Assembly (NCBI GenBank): GCA_017476965.1 | Contig: JAFUXX010000494.1 | Location: 1-5,254, forward strand | Source of the DNA: Kiritimatiellia bacterium | Lineage (GTDB): Bacteria; Verrucomicrobiota; Kiritimatiellia; RFP12; UBA3636 | Direction: 5' to 3' | Length of the DNA stretch: 5,254 nt | In this document: positions 1 through 5,254 of the stretch, piece after piece | Position numbering within the stretch: the first letter of the stretch is position 1 | How the letters are laid out: every line of letters starts with the position of its first letter | Notes under the pieces: model-generated | Databases searched by the model: none | Told to the model about the DNA's origin: nothing | Seen by the model: only the letters and a program-made list of their open reading frames with translations | Translations under genes and position numbers: made by a program

Positions 1-342
1 AGGGTTGGCGGCCGGAACCGGCGGCGGAGGTTCCGCGGCGGACGCGCGCCCGGCTCCGGCTTCGGCGAAAACGAATTCCGAGTCGCCGATTCGGATCACG
101 TCGCCGACGGCGAGCGCCACGGCACCCTCGGCGCGTGCGCCGTTCACGAACGTCCCGAAGCGGCTTCCAGTGTCCTCGACGGCCACCACGCCGCCGATCG
201 AGACGAATCTCGCGTGGCGGCGGGATGCGTGGGCGTCCGTCAACCGTATCGCGGCATCGACGCTCCGCCCCGCCGCGAGGTCGAAATCTCCTGGCGGAAG
301 GGGAACGTCGCCGGAAGCGGAACGAAGCAGGTACCGCGGCAT
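1..342 (-). CDS. FHA-domain protein, N-terminal part only (Tad-locus associated)
   Basis: The reading frame begins at an ATG (complement of 340-342) and is open to the left edge, giving 114 residues with no stop, so the gene is truncated by the window. Residues 1-92 form a complete FHA domain, a phosphothreonine-peptide binding fold. The key residues are all visible: Gly25-Arg26, the SRRH motif at 40-43, the TFVNG motif at 64-68 and the VGDVIRIGD strand at 79-87. From about residue 93 the sequence turns into an Ala/Pro-rich linker (PPPPVP at 105-110), which suggests that a second domain follows. It starts 30 bp after the secretin stop codon, so it is probably co-transcribed. There is no clear Shine-Dalgarno; the start is chosen because the FHA fold begins immediately after it. 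FHA domains occur in Tad loci as separate regulators or fused to the CpaF/TadA secretion ATPase; which of these applies cannot be decided here. The FHA call is firm, the Tad role is inferred from position. Confidence 0.85.
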   Translation of the reverse strand, partial: MPRYLLRSASGDVPLPPGDFDLAAGRSVDAAIRLTDAHASRRHARFVSIGGVVAVEDTGSRFGTFVNGARAEGAVALAVGDVIRIGDSEFVFAEAGAGRASAAEPPPPVPAANP

Positions 343-372
343 TCGACGGACTTTCGGAACGGGGGGAGGCGG

Positions 373-1959
373 CTACCAGACGAACCAGTTGAGCCACGAC
401 CAGAAGCCGTGGTACTTGGCGTTCCGCTCGCGCTCTTCCTCGATGCGCTCCTTGTTGGAGCGGTTGGCGTCGTAGGAGATGTCGCGCAATTCGGAATTGG
501 GAACCATCGGCTCCTCGTCGTCGCGCACCTTGCGGATGCTGACGAGCACGCAAATGGCATCGTCCTCGTTGCGCTCCTCTTGCTTGGCGACGAACCAGTT
601 GAGCACCGGGACGTGGCGCAGGACGGGGGCGCCGCTCGGAACGGTGGTACCTTCGGAAAGCCTCTCGAAACCGGCCACGGCCACGGTCGATCCGAGCGCG
701 CAACGGACGGTCGGAGAATAGGAATCCTTCTTCTGGTCCACGATCGTCGTCCCGGCGACGCTCCTGAAATCGGGATAGCCGAAGAGCTCGAAATCGACGT
801 CGACTTCCGCGGCGTCCGCCGAAATGCGGCGGGAATTCTTGTTGACGATCTTGAAACCGTAGTCGTAATCCTGCGGCTGGGGGGCCTCGCCCTCGCCGGA
901 AGCGGGCGGCGTCACCTTCATCGAGCCGCCGAGGTGGAGCGTCTTGCCCGCGTCGCCGTTGGCGTGGAACCGGATCGTGCCCTGCTGGCGCTCGCGGATC
1001 ACGCCGTTGTCGGCAAGCATGTTGATGGCGGAGTTCAAGTCTGCGTCGATCCTGAAATTCTCGGCGGACTTGTGCCGCCCGGTCAGGAAATCGTAAAAAC
1101 CGTTCCAGAGGAATCCGACGTTAAGACCTTCCTTGCTGCGCTCGATTTTGTGGCCGGCGGACTTCGAAACCTTGAGGAAAGCGACGCCGAGTTCGAGGAG
1201 CGAATCGTCGACCGTGACGGCAACCACGGCCTGGGCGATGGTGGACTTGGCGGCGTCCTTCGGCTCGCCGACGATTTTGAGCCAGGGTTTGCCCTTGAGG
1301 ACGCGGACGATCTTGTCCACGTCGGAAGCGGCGTAAACCGTGCCGGAGAAGTTGAGGACATTGCCGGAGTACGTCATGGACACCTGGCCGTCGGACGGCT
1401 GCTCGCCCTTGGCGGCGAGGCGGATCCCGGCCGCGACGAGATCGTCGCGCAGGCCGTCGATCGTGGAGGCGTCGACCGCGAACTCCACGTCGTCGTCGAT
1501 CAGCCCCTTGAACGCCGACAGCCCGCAGATGCGCTCGTAGCGCGCCCAGTCGGACGGGTTGTGTATCGTGCCCGTCGCGACGATCTTGTCGCCCATCTTC
1601 GAGCAGCGGAGGCCGAGCGGCTTGATGCGGCTCTCGAACATGGGGAGCACTTCGTCCACGCGGTCGAGGATTTCGATCGTGACGAGGGTTGCGCCGCCGG
1701 ACGGCGACTTGAATTCGACCTGGCTCGTGCCCTTGGCGCCGACCGCGGTCGCCACGGCGAACGTCGCGCCCTTGGTCATCGTGACGGAAACGGCGTCGCG
1801 TCCGGAAATCTGGTTGTAACTCGACGGGGCGAAGTCGAAATCGATCGTCACGCTGTGCCCTGAAGCCACGGAGAAGAATTTCGTTTCAGTCTCGGCGGAC
1901 GCCCGCAGCGCGGGCACGAGAAGCGCCATGATGGCGAATGTCCTGAACGCTCTTTTCAT
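373..1959 (-). CDS. cpaC: CpaC/RcpA-like outer-membrane secretin of a Tad (Flp) pilus system
   Basis: The 528-residue product should form the gated multimeric outer-membrane pore of a Tad pilus or related secretion system. Residues 1-22 are a Sec signal peptide (MKR start, hydrophobic core, cleavage likely after ASA). Residues 25-100 resemble the N-terminal pilus/secretin domain of CpaC proteins (VASGHSVTIDF at 31-41). Two BON-like modules follow at about 112-150 (DKIVATGTIHN) and 165-230 (NVLNFSGTVYA). The secretin core spans about 245-478, with LNSAINMLADNG at 308-319, a beta-strand pair around DYGFKIV and VDVDFEL, GSTVAVAGFERL at 423-434, and the closing motif GAPVLRHVPVLNWF at 443-456, equivalent to the conserved family pattern ending in P-x-LG-x-LF. 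The middle of the core is divergent from textbook secretins. A charged, aromatic-ended tail (479-528) is extra. The ATG at 1959 is supported by the signal peptide; its leader is A-rich with no Shine-Dalgarno near it. It lies 67 bp after cpaB. A generic type II/III secretin is the alternative, but the CpaB neighbour favours Tad. Confidence 0.85.
   Translation of the reverse strand: MKRAFRTFAIMALLVPALRASAETETKFFSVASGHSVTIDFDFAPSSYNQISGRDAVSVTMTKGATFAVATAVGAKGTSQVEFKSPSGGATLVTIEILDRVDEVLPMFESRIKPLGLRCSKMGDKIVATGTIHNPSDWARYERICGLSAFKGLIDDDVEFAVDASTIDGLRDDLVAAGIRLAAKGEQPSDGQVSMTYSGNVLNFSGTVYAASDVDKIVRVLKGKPWLKIVGEPKDAAKSTIAQAVVAVTVDDSLLELGVAFLKVSKSAGHKIERSKEGLNVGFLWNGFYDFLTGRHKSAENFRIDADLNSAINMLADNGVIRERQQGTIRFHANGDAGKTLHLGGSMKVTPPASGEGEAPQPQDYDYGFKIVNKNSRRISADAAEVDVDFELFGYPDFRSVAGTTIVDQKKDSYSPTVRCALGSTVAVAGFERLSEGTTVPSGAPVLRHVPVLNWFVAKQEERNEDDAICVLVSIRKVRDDEEPMVPNSELRDISYDANRSNKERIEEERERNAKYHGFWSWLNWFVW
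379..604 (-). repeat. 16-nt direct repeat pair in the secretin gene (379-394 and 589-604)
   Basis: The 16-mer gacgaaccagttgagc occurs perfectly at 379-394 and at 589-604, exactly 210 bp (70 codons) apart and therefore in the same reading frame. Both copies encode Leu-Asn-Trp-Phe-Val, residues 453-457 and 523-527 of the secretin. The first protein copy is the conserved closing motif of the secretin core; the second is the last residues before the final Trp and stop. The match ends immediately at both sides (a/c before, c/a after). Confidence 0.9.
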
Positions 1960-2026
1960 TTCTGTTGTGTCGTTTTTCTGAATTCGTGAAAGGGTTGCCC
2001 TGCGGGTCGCGGCCTCCTGGCGCGGT
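1960..2026. other. 67-bp cpaB-cpaC intergenic spacer
   Basis: This gap holds no gene. Read on the minus strand it starts with a GC-rich half containing an AGGAGG (complement of 2013-2018) and ends in an A-rich leader (about 1960-1985) directly before the cpaC ATG. The AGGAGG is over 50 nt from the ATG, too far to act as its ribosome binding site, and no ATG, GTG or TTG start follows it at a useful distance. No promoter or terminator hairpin is evident. Confidence 0.6.
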
Positions 2027-2755
2027 TCAATCCTTGGAAGAGAGTTTGAGTTTGTCCACCGTCAGGTCTTCCCACGAGACGCTGCCGCCGACCCCGACGT
2101 CCATGTTGGACATGTCGTCGGTGCGGCGCAGGAGCGGGTACAGCGGGAAGTTCTGCGACGCGGTGACGAGCTGCAGGGCCTTTTCCGGCGGGGCGGAAAC
2201 GAGAATCGACCCGTTGGAGACGTCGAGAACCTTTTCGCACGGGAACAGCACCGACAGGCGGCGCTCGGTGCGGTAGCGGTACTTGCGCGTTTCGTCCGTC
2301 TCGCCCGTTTCTTCCCTGACCTGCACGTTCTGCATGGCGGCGATCGCGATTTCGTCGTTGGGCTTCAGGTGCGACATCAACGGCGAATCGCGGAACTTCA
2401 CGGCCACGACGAATTCTCCGACGCCGACGAGGTCGGACTGCCCGGCGTCGGTCTGCAGGTCGTCGTACAGGATCGGGGAACCCTTCGGAATTGCGTGGGA
2501 CGTCTTGAGCCCCGATATCCGCGGTATGTCCGACGCCGGAATGTGGCGCCCGGGCAGATACGCCTTCTTCGATATCGACGTCGGTTTGCACTCGCCCTTC
2601 GAGATGGGCTTGTTCTTCTCGATCTTGACGCTGGCGAAAACCACCATTTCGGTGTCTTCGTTTTTGCCCGAAGCCCGGTTCAGGGACTTGTTCACGGAAA
2701 ATGCCGCCGCAAGGCCGAGGAGGACGGCCAGGACGAGCGGAATGGTGTTTTTCAT
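2027..2755 (-). CDS. cpaB: CpaB/RcpC-like Flp pilus assembly protein
   Basis: The 242-residue product is recognisable as a CpaB/RcpC-type Tad pilus assembly factor, which in known systems sits in the periplasm, anchored by its N-terminus, and works with the secretin. Residues 4-20 form an uncleaved-type N-terminal membrane segment after MKN. Residues 37-100 form an SAF domain: MVVFASVKIEKNKPISKGE at 37-55, then IPKGSPILYDDL at 89-100, the usual position of the second SAF strand. Residues 108-212 match the RcpC-type domain: GEFVVAVKF at 113-121, KPNDEIAI at 131-138 in place of the common PGDRVDV, then ILVSAPPEKALQL at 184-196 and YPLLRRTDD at 206-214, equivalent to the family's 'vTLav-p-qA-L ... 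LxLR' ending. At 242 residues it is slightly short for the family. The start is fixed by the membrane segment; its leader (GGAAAACGCAAACC) is A-rich with only a weak Shine-Dalgarno. It lies 78 bp after the exoprotein and 67 bp before the secretin. Confidence 0.82.
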   Translation of the reverse strand: MKNTIPLVLAVLLGLAAAFSVNKSLNRASGKNEDTEMVVFASVKIEKNKPISKGECKPTSISKKAYLPGRHIPASDIPRISGLKTSHAIPKGSPILYDDLQTDAGQSDLVGVGEFVVAVKFRDSPLMSHLKPNDEIAIAAMQNVQVREETGETDETRKYRYRTERRLSVLFPCEKVLDVSNGSILVSAPPEKALQLVTASQNFPLYPLLRRTDDMSNMDVGVGGSVSWEDLTVDKLKLSSKD

Positions 2756-2833
2756 GGTTTGCGTTTTCCGTTTTCCCGGCGGCGTGGCGGCGCGGGCGCC
2801 GCGCCGCCGGGGGTTGGTTCCGAGATTTCGCCT
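2756..2833. other. 78-bp exoprotein-cpaB intergenic spacer
   Basis: This spacer contains a strong GC-rich hairpin (2775-2811, listed separately). Between the hairpin and the cpaB ATG, the minus strand carries two tandem copies of GAAAACG (complement of about 2763-2776), making the cpaB leader A-rich. No -35/-10 promoter pair is recognisable on the minus strand. Confidence 0.6.
2775..2811 (-). promoter_or_regulatory. GC-rich inverted repeat (candidate mRNA-processing or attenuation hairpin)
   Basis: cccggcggcg at 2775-2784 is the exact reverse complement of cgccgccggg at 2802-2811, giving a perfect 10-bp stem. A second, inner 4-bp stem (ggcg 2789-2792 with cgcc 2797-2800, loop cggg) can stack inside it across an asymmetric bulge. 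In the minus-strand transcript the hairpin is followed by AAAACGGAAAACG, not a U tract, so it is not a canonical Rho-independent terminator. Its place, after the exoprotein stop and before cpaB, would suit a hairpin that protects the upstream mRNA end or reduces read-through. That role is inference. Confidence 0.55.
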
Positions 2834-5254
2834 TTACTTCGCGGCCTTGTCGGCCTTCGCCTTGGCGGCGGCTTCGGCTTTGGCTTTCGCTTCGGCCTCG
2901 GCTTCGGCCTTGGCTTCGGCCTTCGCCTTGGCGGCCTCTTCCTTCTGCTTGGCCTTCGCCGCCTTTTCGGCGAGCTTGGCCTGCTTCCTGGCTTCGGCTT
3001 TCTCGGCCTTCGTCTTCGCGGCTTCGGCCTTGGCCGCTTCCCGCTGCGCCTTTTCCTCCGCCTTCTTGGCTTTCTCCTCGTCGGTTTCGGGTTTGGCGGT
3101 GCGAGTGTAGATTTCGTCGTGCTTCGTCACTTCCGAGAGACCGCTCTCGAAGGAGGAGAGCACGTAGTCGCCGTTGCCGTAGAGCCAGTCTTCGAGGAGC
3201 GTGGTGTTCACCGCGTCGTCCACGACGGGCTGGAAGCGCAGCGTGTCGAGGCGGAGGTAGTCGACCGAACCGATCGACGCCGCTTCGCTCACGTCCATGT
3301 CCGTGTGGACGAACACGGGCGAACCGAACACGCCCTGCTTGCTCTTGAGTTCCGGCGTCTCGACCGTGAACGCCTCGGCGCGGTGGATCTTGCGCGTGAT
3401 GTCCGGGTTGCCGTCCAGCACCTGGCCGTTGATGATCACGAGACCGGGCACCTTCTGGCCGTTTGCGCCGGTGTAGCCGTTCCAGATCGAATACACCTTG
3501 TCGGCCGGGGCGTTGGCGACCACGTAGACGTAGCCTTCCTTGTCCACGACCGCGAGACCTTCGCCCTTGGAGCCGTGGCCGGAGAGCGAGCCGCTCTTGA
3601 GGTCGAGCTTGCCGCCGACGTCGAGCTCGATGTGGCCGGAGCCGTCCGCCGAAATCTGGCCGATGTGGCCCGCGACGTCGAGCGTCATGTCGCCGCCGGA
3701 TTGGATGTTCACGCCTCCGCCCGCGGGGACGAGACGGCCGTTTTCGCCGAGGTTCGGCGCGGAGAGTTCCAGATCGCCCGAGGCGGCGATCCTGCCGACT
3801 CCGACCGTGCCCGCCGCGGTTTCCTTGACGTACACGTTGCGCCCGGAAACGTCCTTGAGCGTGCCGCCCTGCGTCTTGGTGACGATTGGGGCGGACGGGG
3901 CGCCGATGTCGCCGGACGCCTTCATCGTCAGGGACTTGGTCGCCACCTCGCTGCCGTTGTCGCGGATCGAGCCGCGGGCGTCGAACGTGGCGTCGGTCGC
4001 CGTGACCTTGCCCATGTCGATGTTGCCGGCCGTGACGTCCGCGCTTCCCGCCGCCATCGTGTCGAACTTCAGGTCGCCCGTCTGGCTTTGGAGCTTGCCG
4101 TGGACGTCGAACGCCTTGACGTCGGCCTTGCCGCCGGCCTTGATTTCCGCGTCCGCGCCGGCCTTGATCTTGTCCTTCGCGGCCAGCGTGGAACCGGTGT
4201 CGAGCTCGAGTTTCTTCCCGGCCTCGATCGTGTCGACGTCCGTCTTGCCGCCCACGTCGAGCGTGAGGTTGCCGGACGCCTTCGTTTCCTTGACGGTGTA
4301 GTCGCCGCCCTGCGTGACCGTGAGGTCGGCGTTTCCGTTGGCGGAGACCTTCGCGCCGGAAATCCCGGAAGCTGCCACCGCCACCTCGTCCGCGGCCTTG
4401 AGGCCGTCGGCGCCCACCGACACGCCGCCGGCGGAAACCGTCGTGGCGCCGAGGACGTTGACCTTGCCCGCGACGTCGATCTTCACGTCGCCGCCGGTGC
4501 TTTCGGCCGCGAGGTTGATGGAAGAACCGACGTCGGTGATGACGATGTCGTCCTTGGCCTTCACGGCGGCGTTGCGGGCAACCTCGATCTTGCCGTCCGC
4601 CTTCACGCTCTTGCCGGCTTCCGCGCCGAAGTCCTTGGTGGTCACGGCCGCGCCGGAAGCGACGGTCGCGTCGCCCTTGTCGGCCTTCAGCACCGTCGCG
4701 CCGTTCTTGGCCGCCACCGTGCCGTTCACCGTCACGTCGCCTTTTTCCGCCCGCGCGAGCACGTCGCCGTTTTCGGCCTTCACCGAGCCGTCCACCGTCA
4801 CGTCGCCGCCCTTGGCGTCGATCAGCGCATCCTTGCCCGCGGTCACCGAGCCGGCGACCTTCACGGCGTCGTCGGCGGTCAGCGAAGCGGTGCCGTTGCC
4901 GGCCTTCACGCTCGTCACCTCGATGCCGTCAGCCGTCGCCGTCAGCGTCGCGTTCCCGGACGCATCCACGTCCGTCGCCGTGATCTGGCCGTCGGCTGTC
5001 ACATCGACATCGCCGGCCGTGGCCTTGACCTGGGTCAGGGTCACGTCGTCCGCGTCGTTCAGAGTGACCGTCGCGCCGTTAGCCGTGACACTGTTGAAGT
5101 CATTGTCCGCGTTGTCCAGAGTCACAGAGTGGCCTTCAGCCGTCACTGTAGTTTCTCCGGCGATATCGGCGGCGGCAGTCTGCGACACGTCGCCGTCGGC
5201 GGTCACGGTGAGTTTCGCCGCCCGGATCGCGTCGAGTTTGAGCGTGCCGTCGGA
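2834..5254 (-). CDS. Large filamentous-haemagglutinin-type beta-helical exoprotein, C-terminal part
   Basis: The frame is open through the right edge, so only the last 806 residues are present and the true start lies outside; the GTG at 5204-5206 is internal, because 16 more in-frame residues of the same repeat style precede it. Residues 1-573 are a long run of short Gly/Ala/Val/Thr/Asp-rich repeats typical of secreted right-handed beta-helix adhesins, with the clearest periodicity (21-23 residues) at 118-205. Residues 574-725 form a compact, more aromatic domain (GYVYVVANAP at 574-583, YSIWNGYTG, LVIINGQVLDG, LEDWLYGNGDYVLSSF). Residues 726-806 are an Ala/Lys/Glu-rich tail. I see no cysteine in the visible part and no C-terminal beta-barrel, so it is not a classical type V autotransporter; secretion by a two-partner TpsB protein, a type I route or the neighbouring secretin remain possible. 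It lies 78 bp upstream of cpaB. A cell-surface adhesin or matrix protein is the likely role, but the function is not proven from sequence. Confidence 0.75.
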   Translation of the reverse strand, partial: SDGTLKLDAIRAAKLTVTADGDVSQTAAADIAGETTVTAEGHSVTLDNADNDFNSVTANGATVTLNDADDVTLTQVKATAGDVDVTADGQITATDVDASGNATLTATADGIEVTSVKAGNGTASLTADDAVKVAGSVTAGKDALIDAKGGDVTVDGSVKAENGDVLARAEKGDVTVNGTVAAKNGATVLKADKGDATVASGAAVTTKDFGAEAGKSVKADGKIEVARNAAVKAKDDIVITDVGSSINLAAESTGGDVKIDVAGKVNVLGATTVSAGGVSVGADGLKAADEVAVAASGISGAKVSANGNADLTVTQGGDYTVKETKASGNLTLDVGGKTDVDTIEAGKKLELDTGSTLAAKDKIKAGADAEIKAGGKADVKAFDVHGKLQSQTGDLKFDTMAAGSADVTAGNIDMGKVTATDATFDARGSIRDNGSEVATKSLTMKASGDIGAPSAPIVTKTQGGTLKDVSGRNVYVKETAAGTVGVGRIAASGDLELSAPNLGENGRLVPAGGGVNIQSGGDMTLDVAGHIGQISADGSGHIELDVGGKLDLKSGSLSGHGSKGEGLAVVDKEGYVYVVANAPADKVYSIWNGYTGANGQKVPGLVIINGQVLDGNPDITRKIHRAEAFTVETPELKSKQGVFGSPVFVHTDMDVSEAASIGSVDYLRLDTLRFQPVVDDAVNTTLLEDWLYGNGDYVLSSFESGLSEVTKHDEIYTRTAKPETDEEKAKKAEEKAQREAAKAEAAKTKAEKAEARKQAKLAEKAAKAKQKEEAAKAKAEAKAEAEAEAKAKAEAAAKAKADKAAK
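2837..3079 (-). repeat. Low-complexity Ala/Lys/Glu coding repeat (exoprotein C-terminal tail)
   Basis: This segment encodes the last 81 residues of the exoprotein. By hand count about 34 are Ala, 23 Lys and 16 Glu, with a net positive charge and no Gly, Pro, Cys or aromatic residue. The pattern (AEAKAKAEAAAKAKADKAAK at the end) predicts a long single alpha-helix or coiled coil similar in composition to the TolA middle domain. At the DNA level it is built from degenerate copies of gcttcggcc and ccttggc units, densest at about 2871-2937, making it prone to replication slippage. Confidence 0.8.
4640..4903 (-). repeat. Regular 21-23-residue beta-helix repeats
   Basis: Residues 118-205 of the visible exoprotein align as four successive units, each carrying a 'G/A-V-x-V-x-G-x-V' strand-turn (VKVAGSV at 131-137, VTVDGSV at 152-158, VTVNGTV at 174-180, ATVASGAAV at 196-204), spaced 21, 22 and about 23 residues. 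This spacing fits one coil of a right-handed beta-helix per unit. The same pattern continues more loosely on both sides. Confidence 0.65.
4970..5206 (-). repeat. NDF-type exoprotein repeat module (~68 residues)
   Basis: Residues 17-95 of the visible exoprotein contain VTADGDVSQTA (17-27), LDNADNDFNSV (46-56) and VTLNDADDVTLTQVKA (63-78). This resembles a repeat I know from large exoproteins of several Gram-negative phyla, with its LxNAxNDF and LxDAxxLxLxxVxA signatures. The opening VTADG recurs at residue 85, 68 residues later, suggesting that the next unit starts there and that more copies lie to the right of the window. Codon choice here differs from the rest of the gene: ACT, ACA, GCT, TCT and AGT appear repeatedly, whereas downstream almost every codon ends in G or C. 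Confidence 0.6.

Noticed and set aside
214..1863. A 549-codon open frame on the plus strand opposite the secretin
   Set aside because: It is antisense to a gene with a signal peptide and clear secretin motifs. Its sequence is a His/Arg/Asp/Leu/Val-rich mix with no recognisable domain, as expected from the complement of a GC3-rich gene.
2013..2018. AGGAGG as the ribosome binding site of cpaC
   Set aside because: It is over 50 nt upstream of the ATG that begins the signal peptide, and no alternative in-frame ATG, GTG or TTG start lies close behind it.
1956..2591. A 211-codon minus-strand frame overlapping cpaB
   Set aside because: It is Arg/Pro-rich, shares the strand but not the frame of cpaB, and has no recognisable motif, whereas the cpaB frame shows a membrane segment, SAF and RcpC-type domains.
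2775..2811. Rho-independent terminator
   Set aside because: The stem is strong, but on the minus strand it is followed by AAAACGG and on the plus strand by GGTTGGTTCC, so neither side has the needed T tract.
2837..3079. CRISPR-like or satellite repeat array
   Set aside because: The repeats are short, degenerate and in frame with Ala/Lys/Glu codons, without spacers of constant length; they are coding low complexity.
2283..3348. Plus-strand open frames across cpaB and the exoprotein tail
   Set aside because: They read Ala/Ser/Phe or Arg/Pro low-complexity sequence that is simply the complement of the Ala/Lys/Glu repeat and of cpaB; no domain, and they span a clear intergenic spacer.
5204..5206. 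GTG as the start codon of the exoprotein
   Set aside because: The frame remains open to 5254 and the preceding residues (LKLDAIRAAKLT) continue the same beta-repeat style; there is no signal peptide after the GTG, so the gene begins outside the window.
1..5254. tRNA, rRNA, insertion sequence or attachment site
   Set aside because: No cloverleaf-like segment, transposase frame, terminal inverted repeats or target duplications were seen; nearly all of the window is covered by the four coding regions.

Overview
All genes in this window lie on the minus strand, so the order of transcription runs from position 5254 down to position 1. Three short gaps (78, 67 and 30 bp) separate four consecutive genes, which is consistent with one operon. 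In transcription order they are: a very large, repetitive, cysteine-free exoprotein of the filamentous-haemagglutinin type whose N-terminus lies outside the window (2834 to beyond 5254); a CpaB/RcpC-like Tad (Flp) pilus assembly protein (2027-2755); a divergent CpaC/RcpA-like outer-membrane secretin (373-1959); and the first 114 residues of a protein that starts with a complete forkhead-associated (FHA) domain and runs off the left edge (1-342).

The CpaB-secretin-FHA order is that of the front part of a Tad/Flp pilus locus. The secretin would form the outer-membrane pore and CpaB would be its membrane-anchored partner. The FHA protein may be a phosphothreonine-reading regulator or the N-terminus of an FHA-ATPase fusion, which would lie just beyond position 1. 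No pilin, prepilin peptidase, TadA ATPase or TadB/TadC platform gene is visible here.

The DNA is GC-rich, strongly prefers G or C at third codon positions, and lacks canonical Shine-Dalgarno sequences at the three visible starts; two starts follow A-rich leaders instead. A Gram-negative (outer-membrane) host is certain in kind because of the secretin. The divergence of the Tad proteins and the exoprotein style suggest the Planctomycetota-Verrucomicrobiota-Kiritimatiellota-Lentisphaerota group, but this is a low-confidence inference.

The most interesting points are the direct linkage of a giant beta-helical exoprotein with an unusual C-terminus (compact domain plus an 81-residue Ala/Lys/Glu tail, no beta-barrel) to a Tad secretion apparatus; a strong GC-rich hairpin separating the two; an in-frame 16-nt repeat that copies the secretin's conserved LNWFV strand onto its extreme C-terminus; and a repeat module at the right edge with codon use unlike the rest of the gene.
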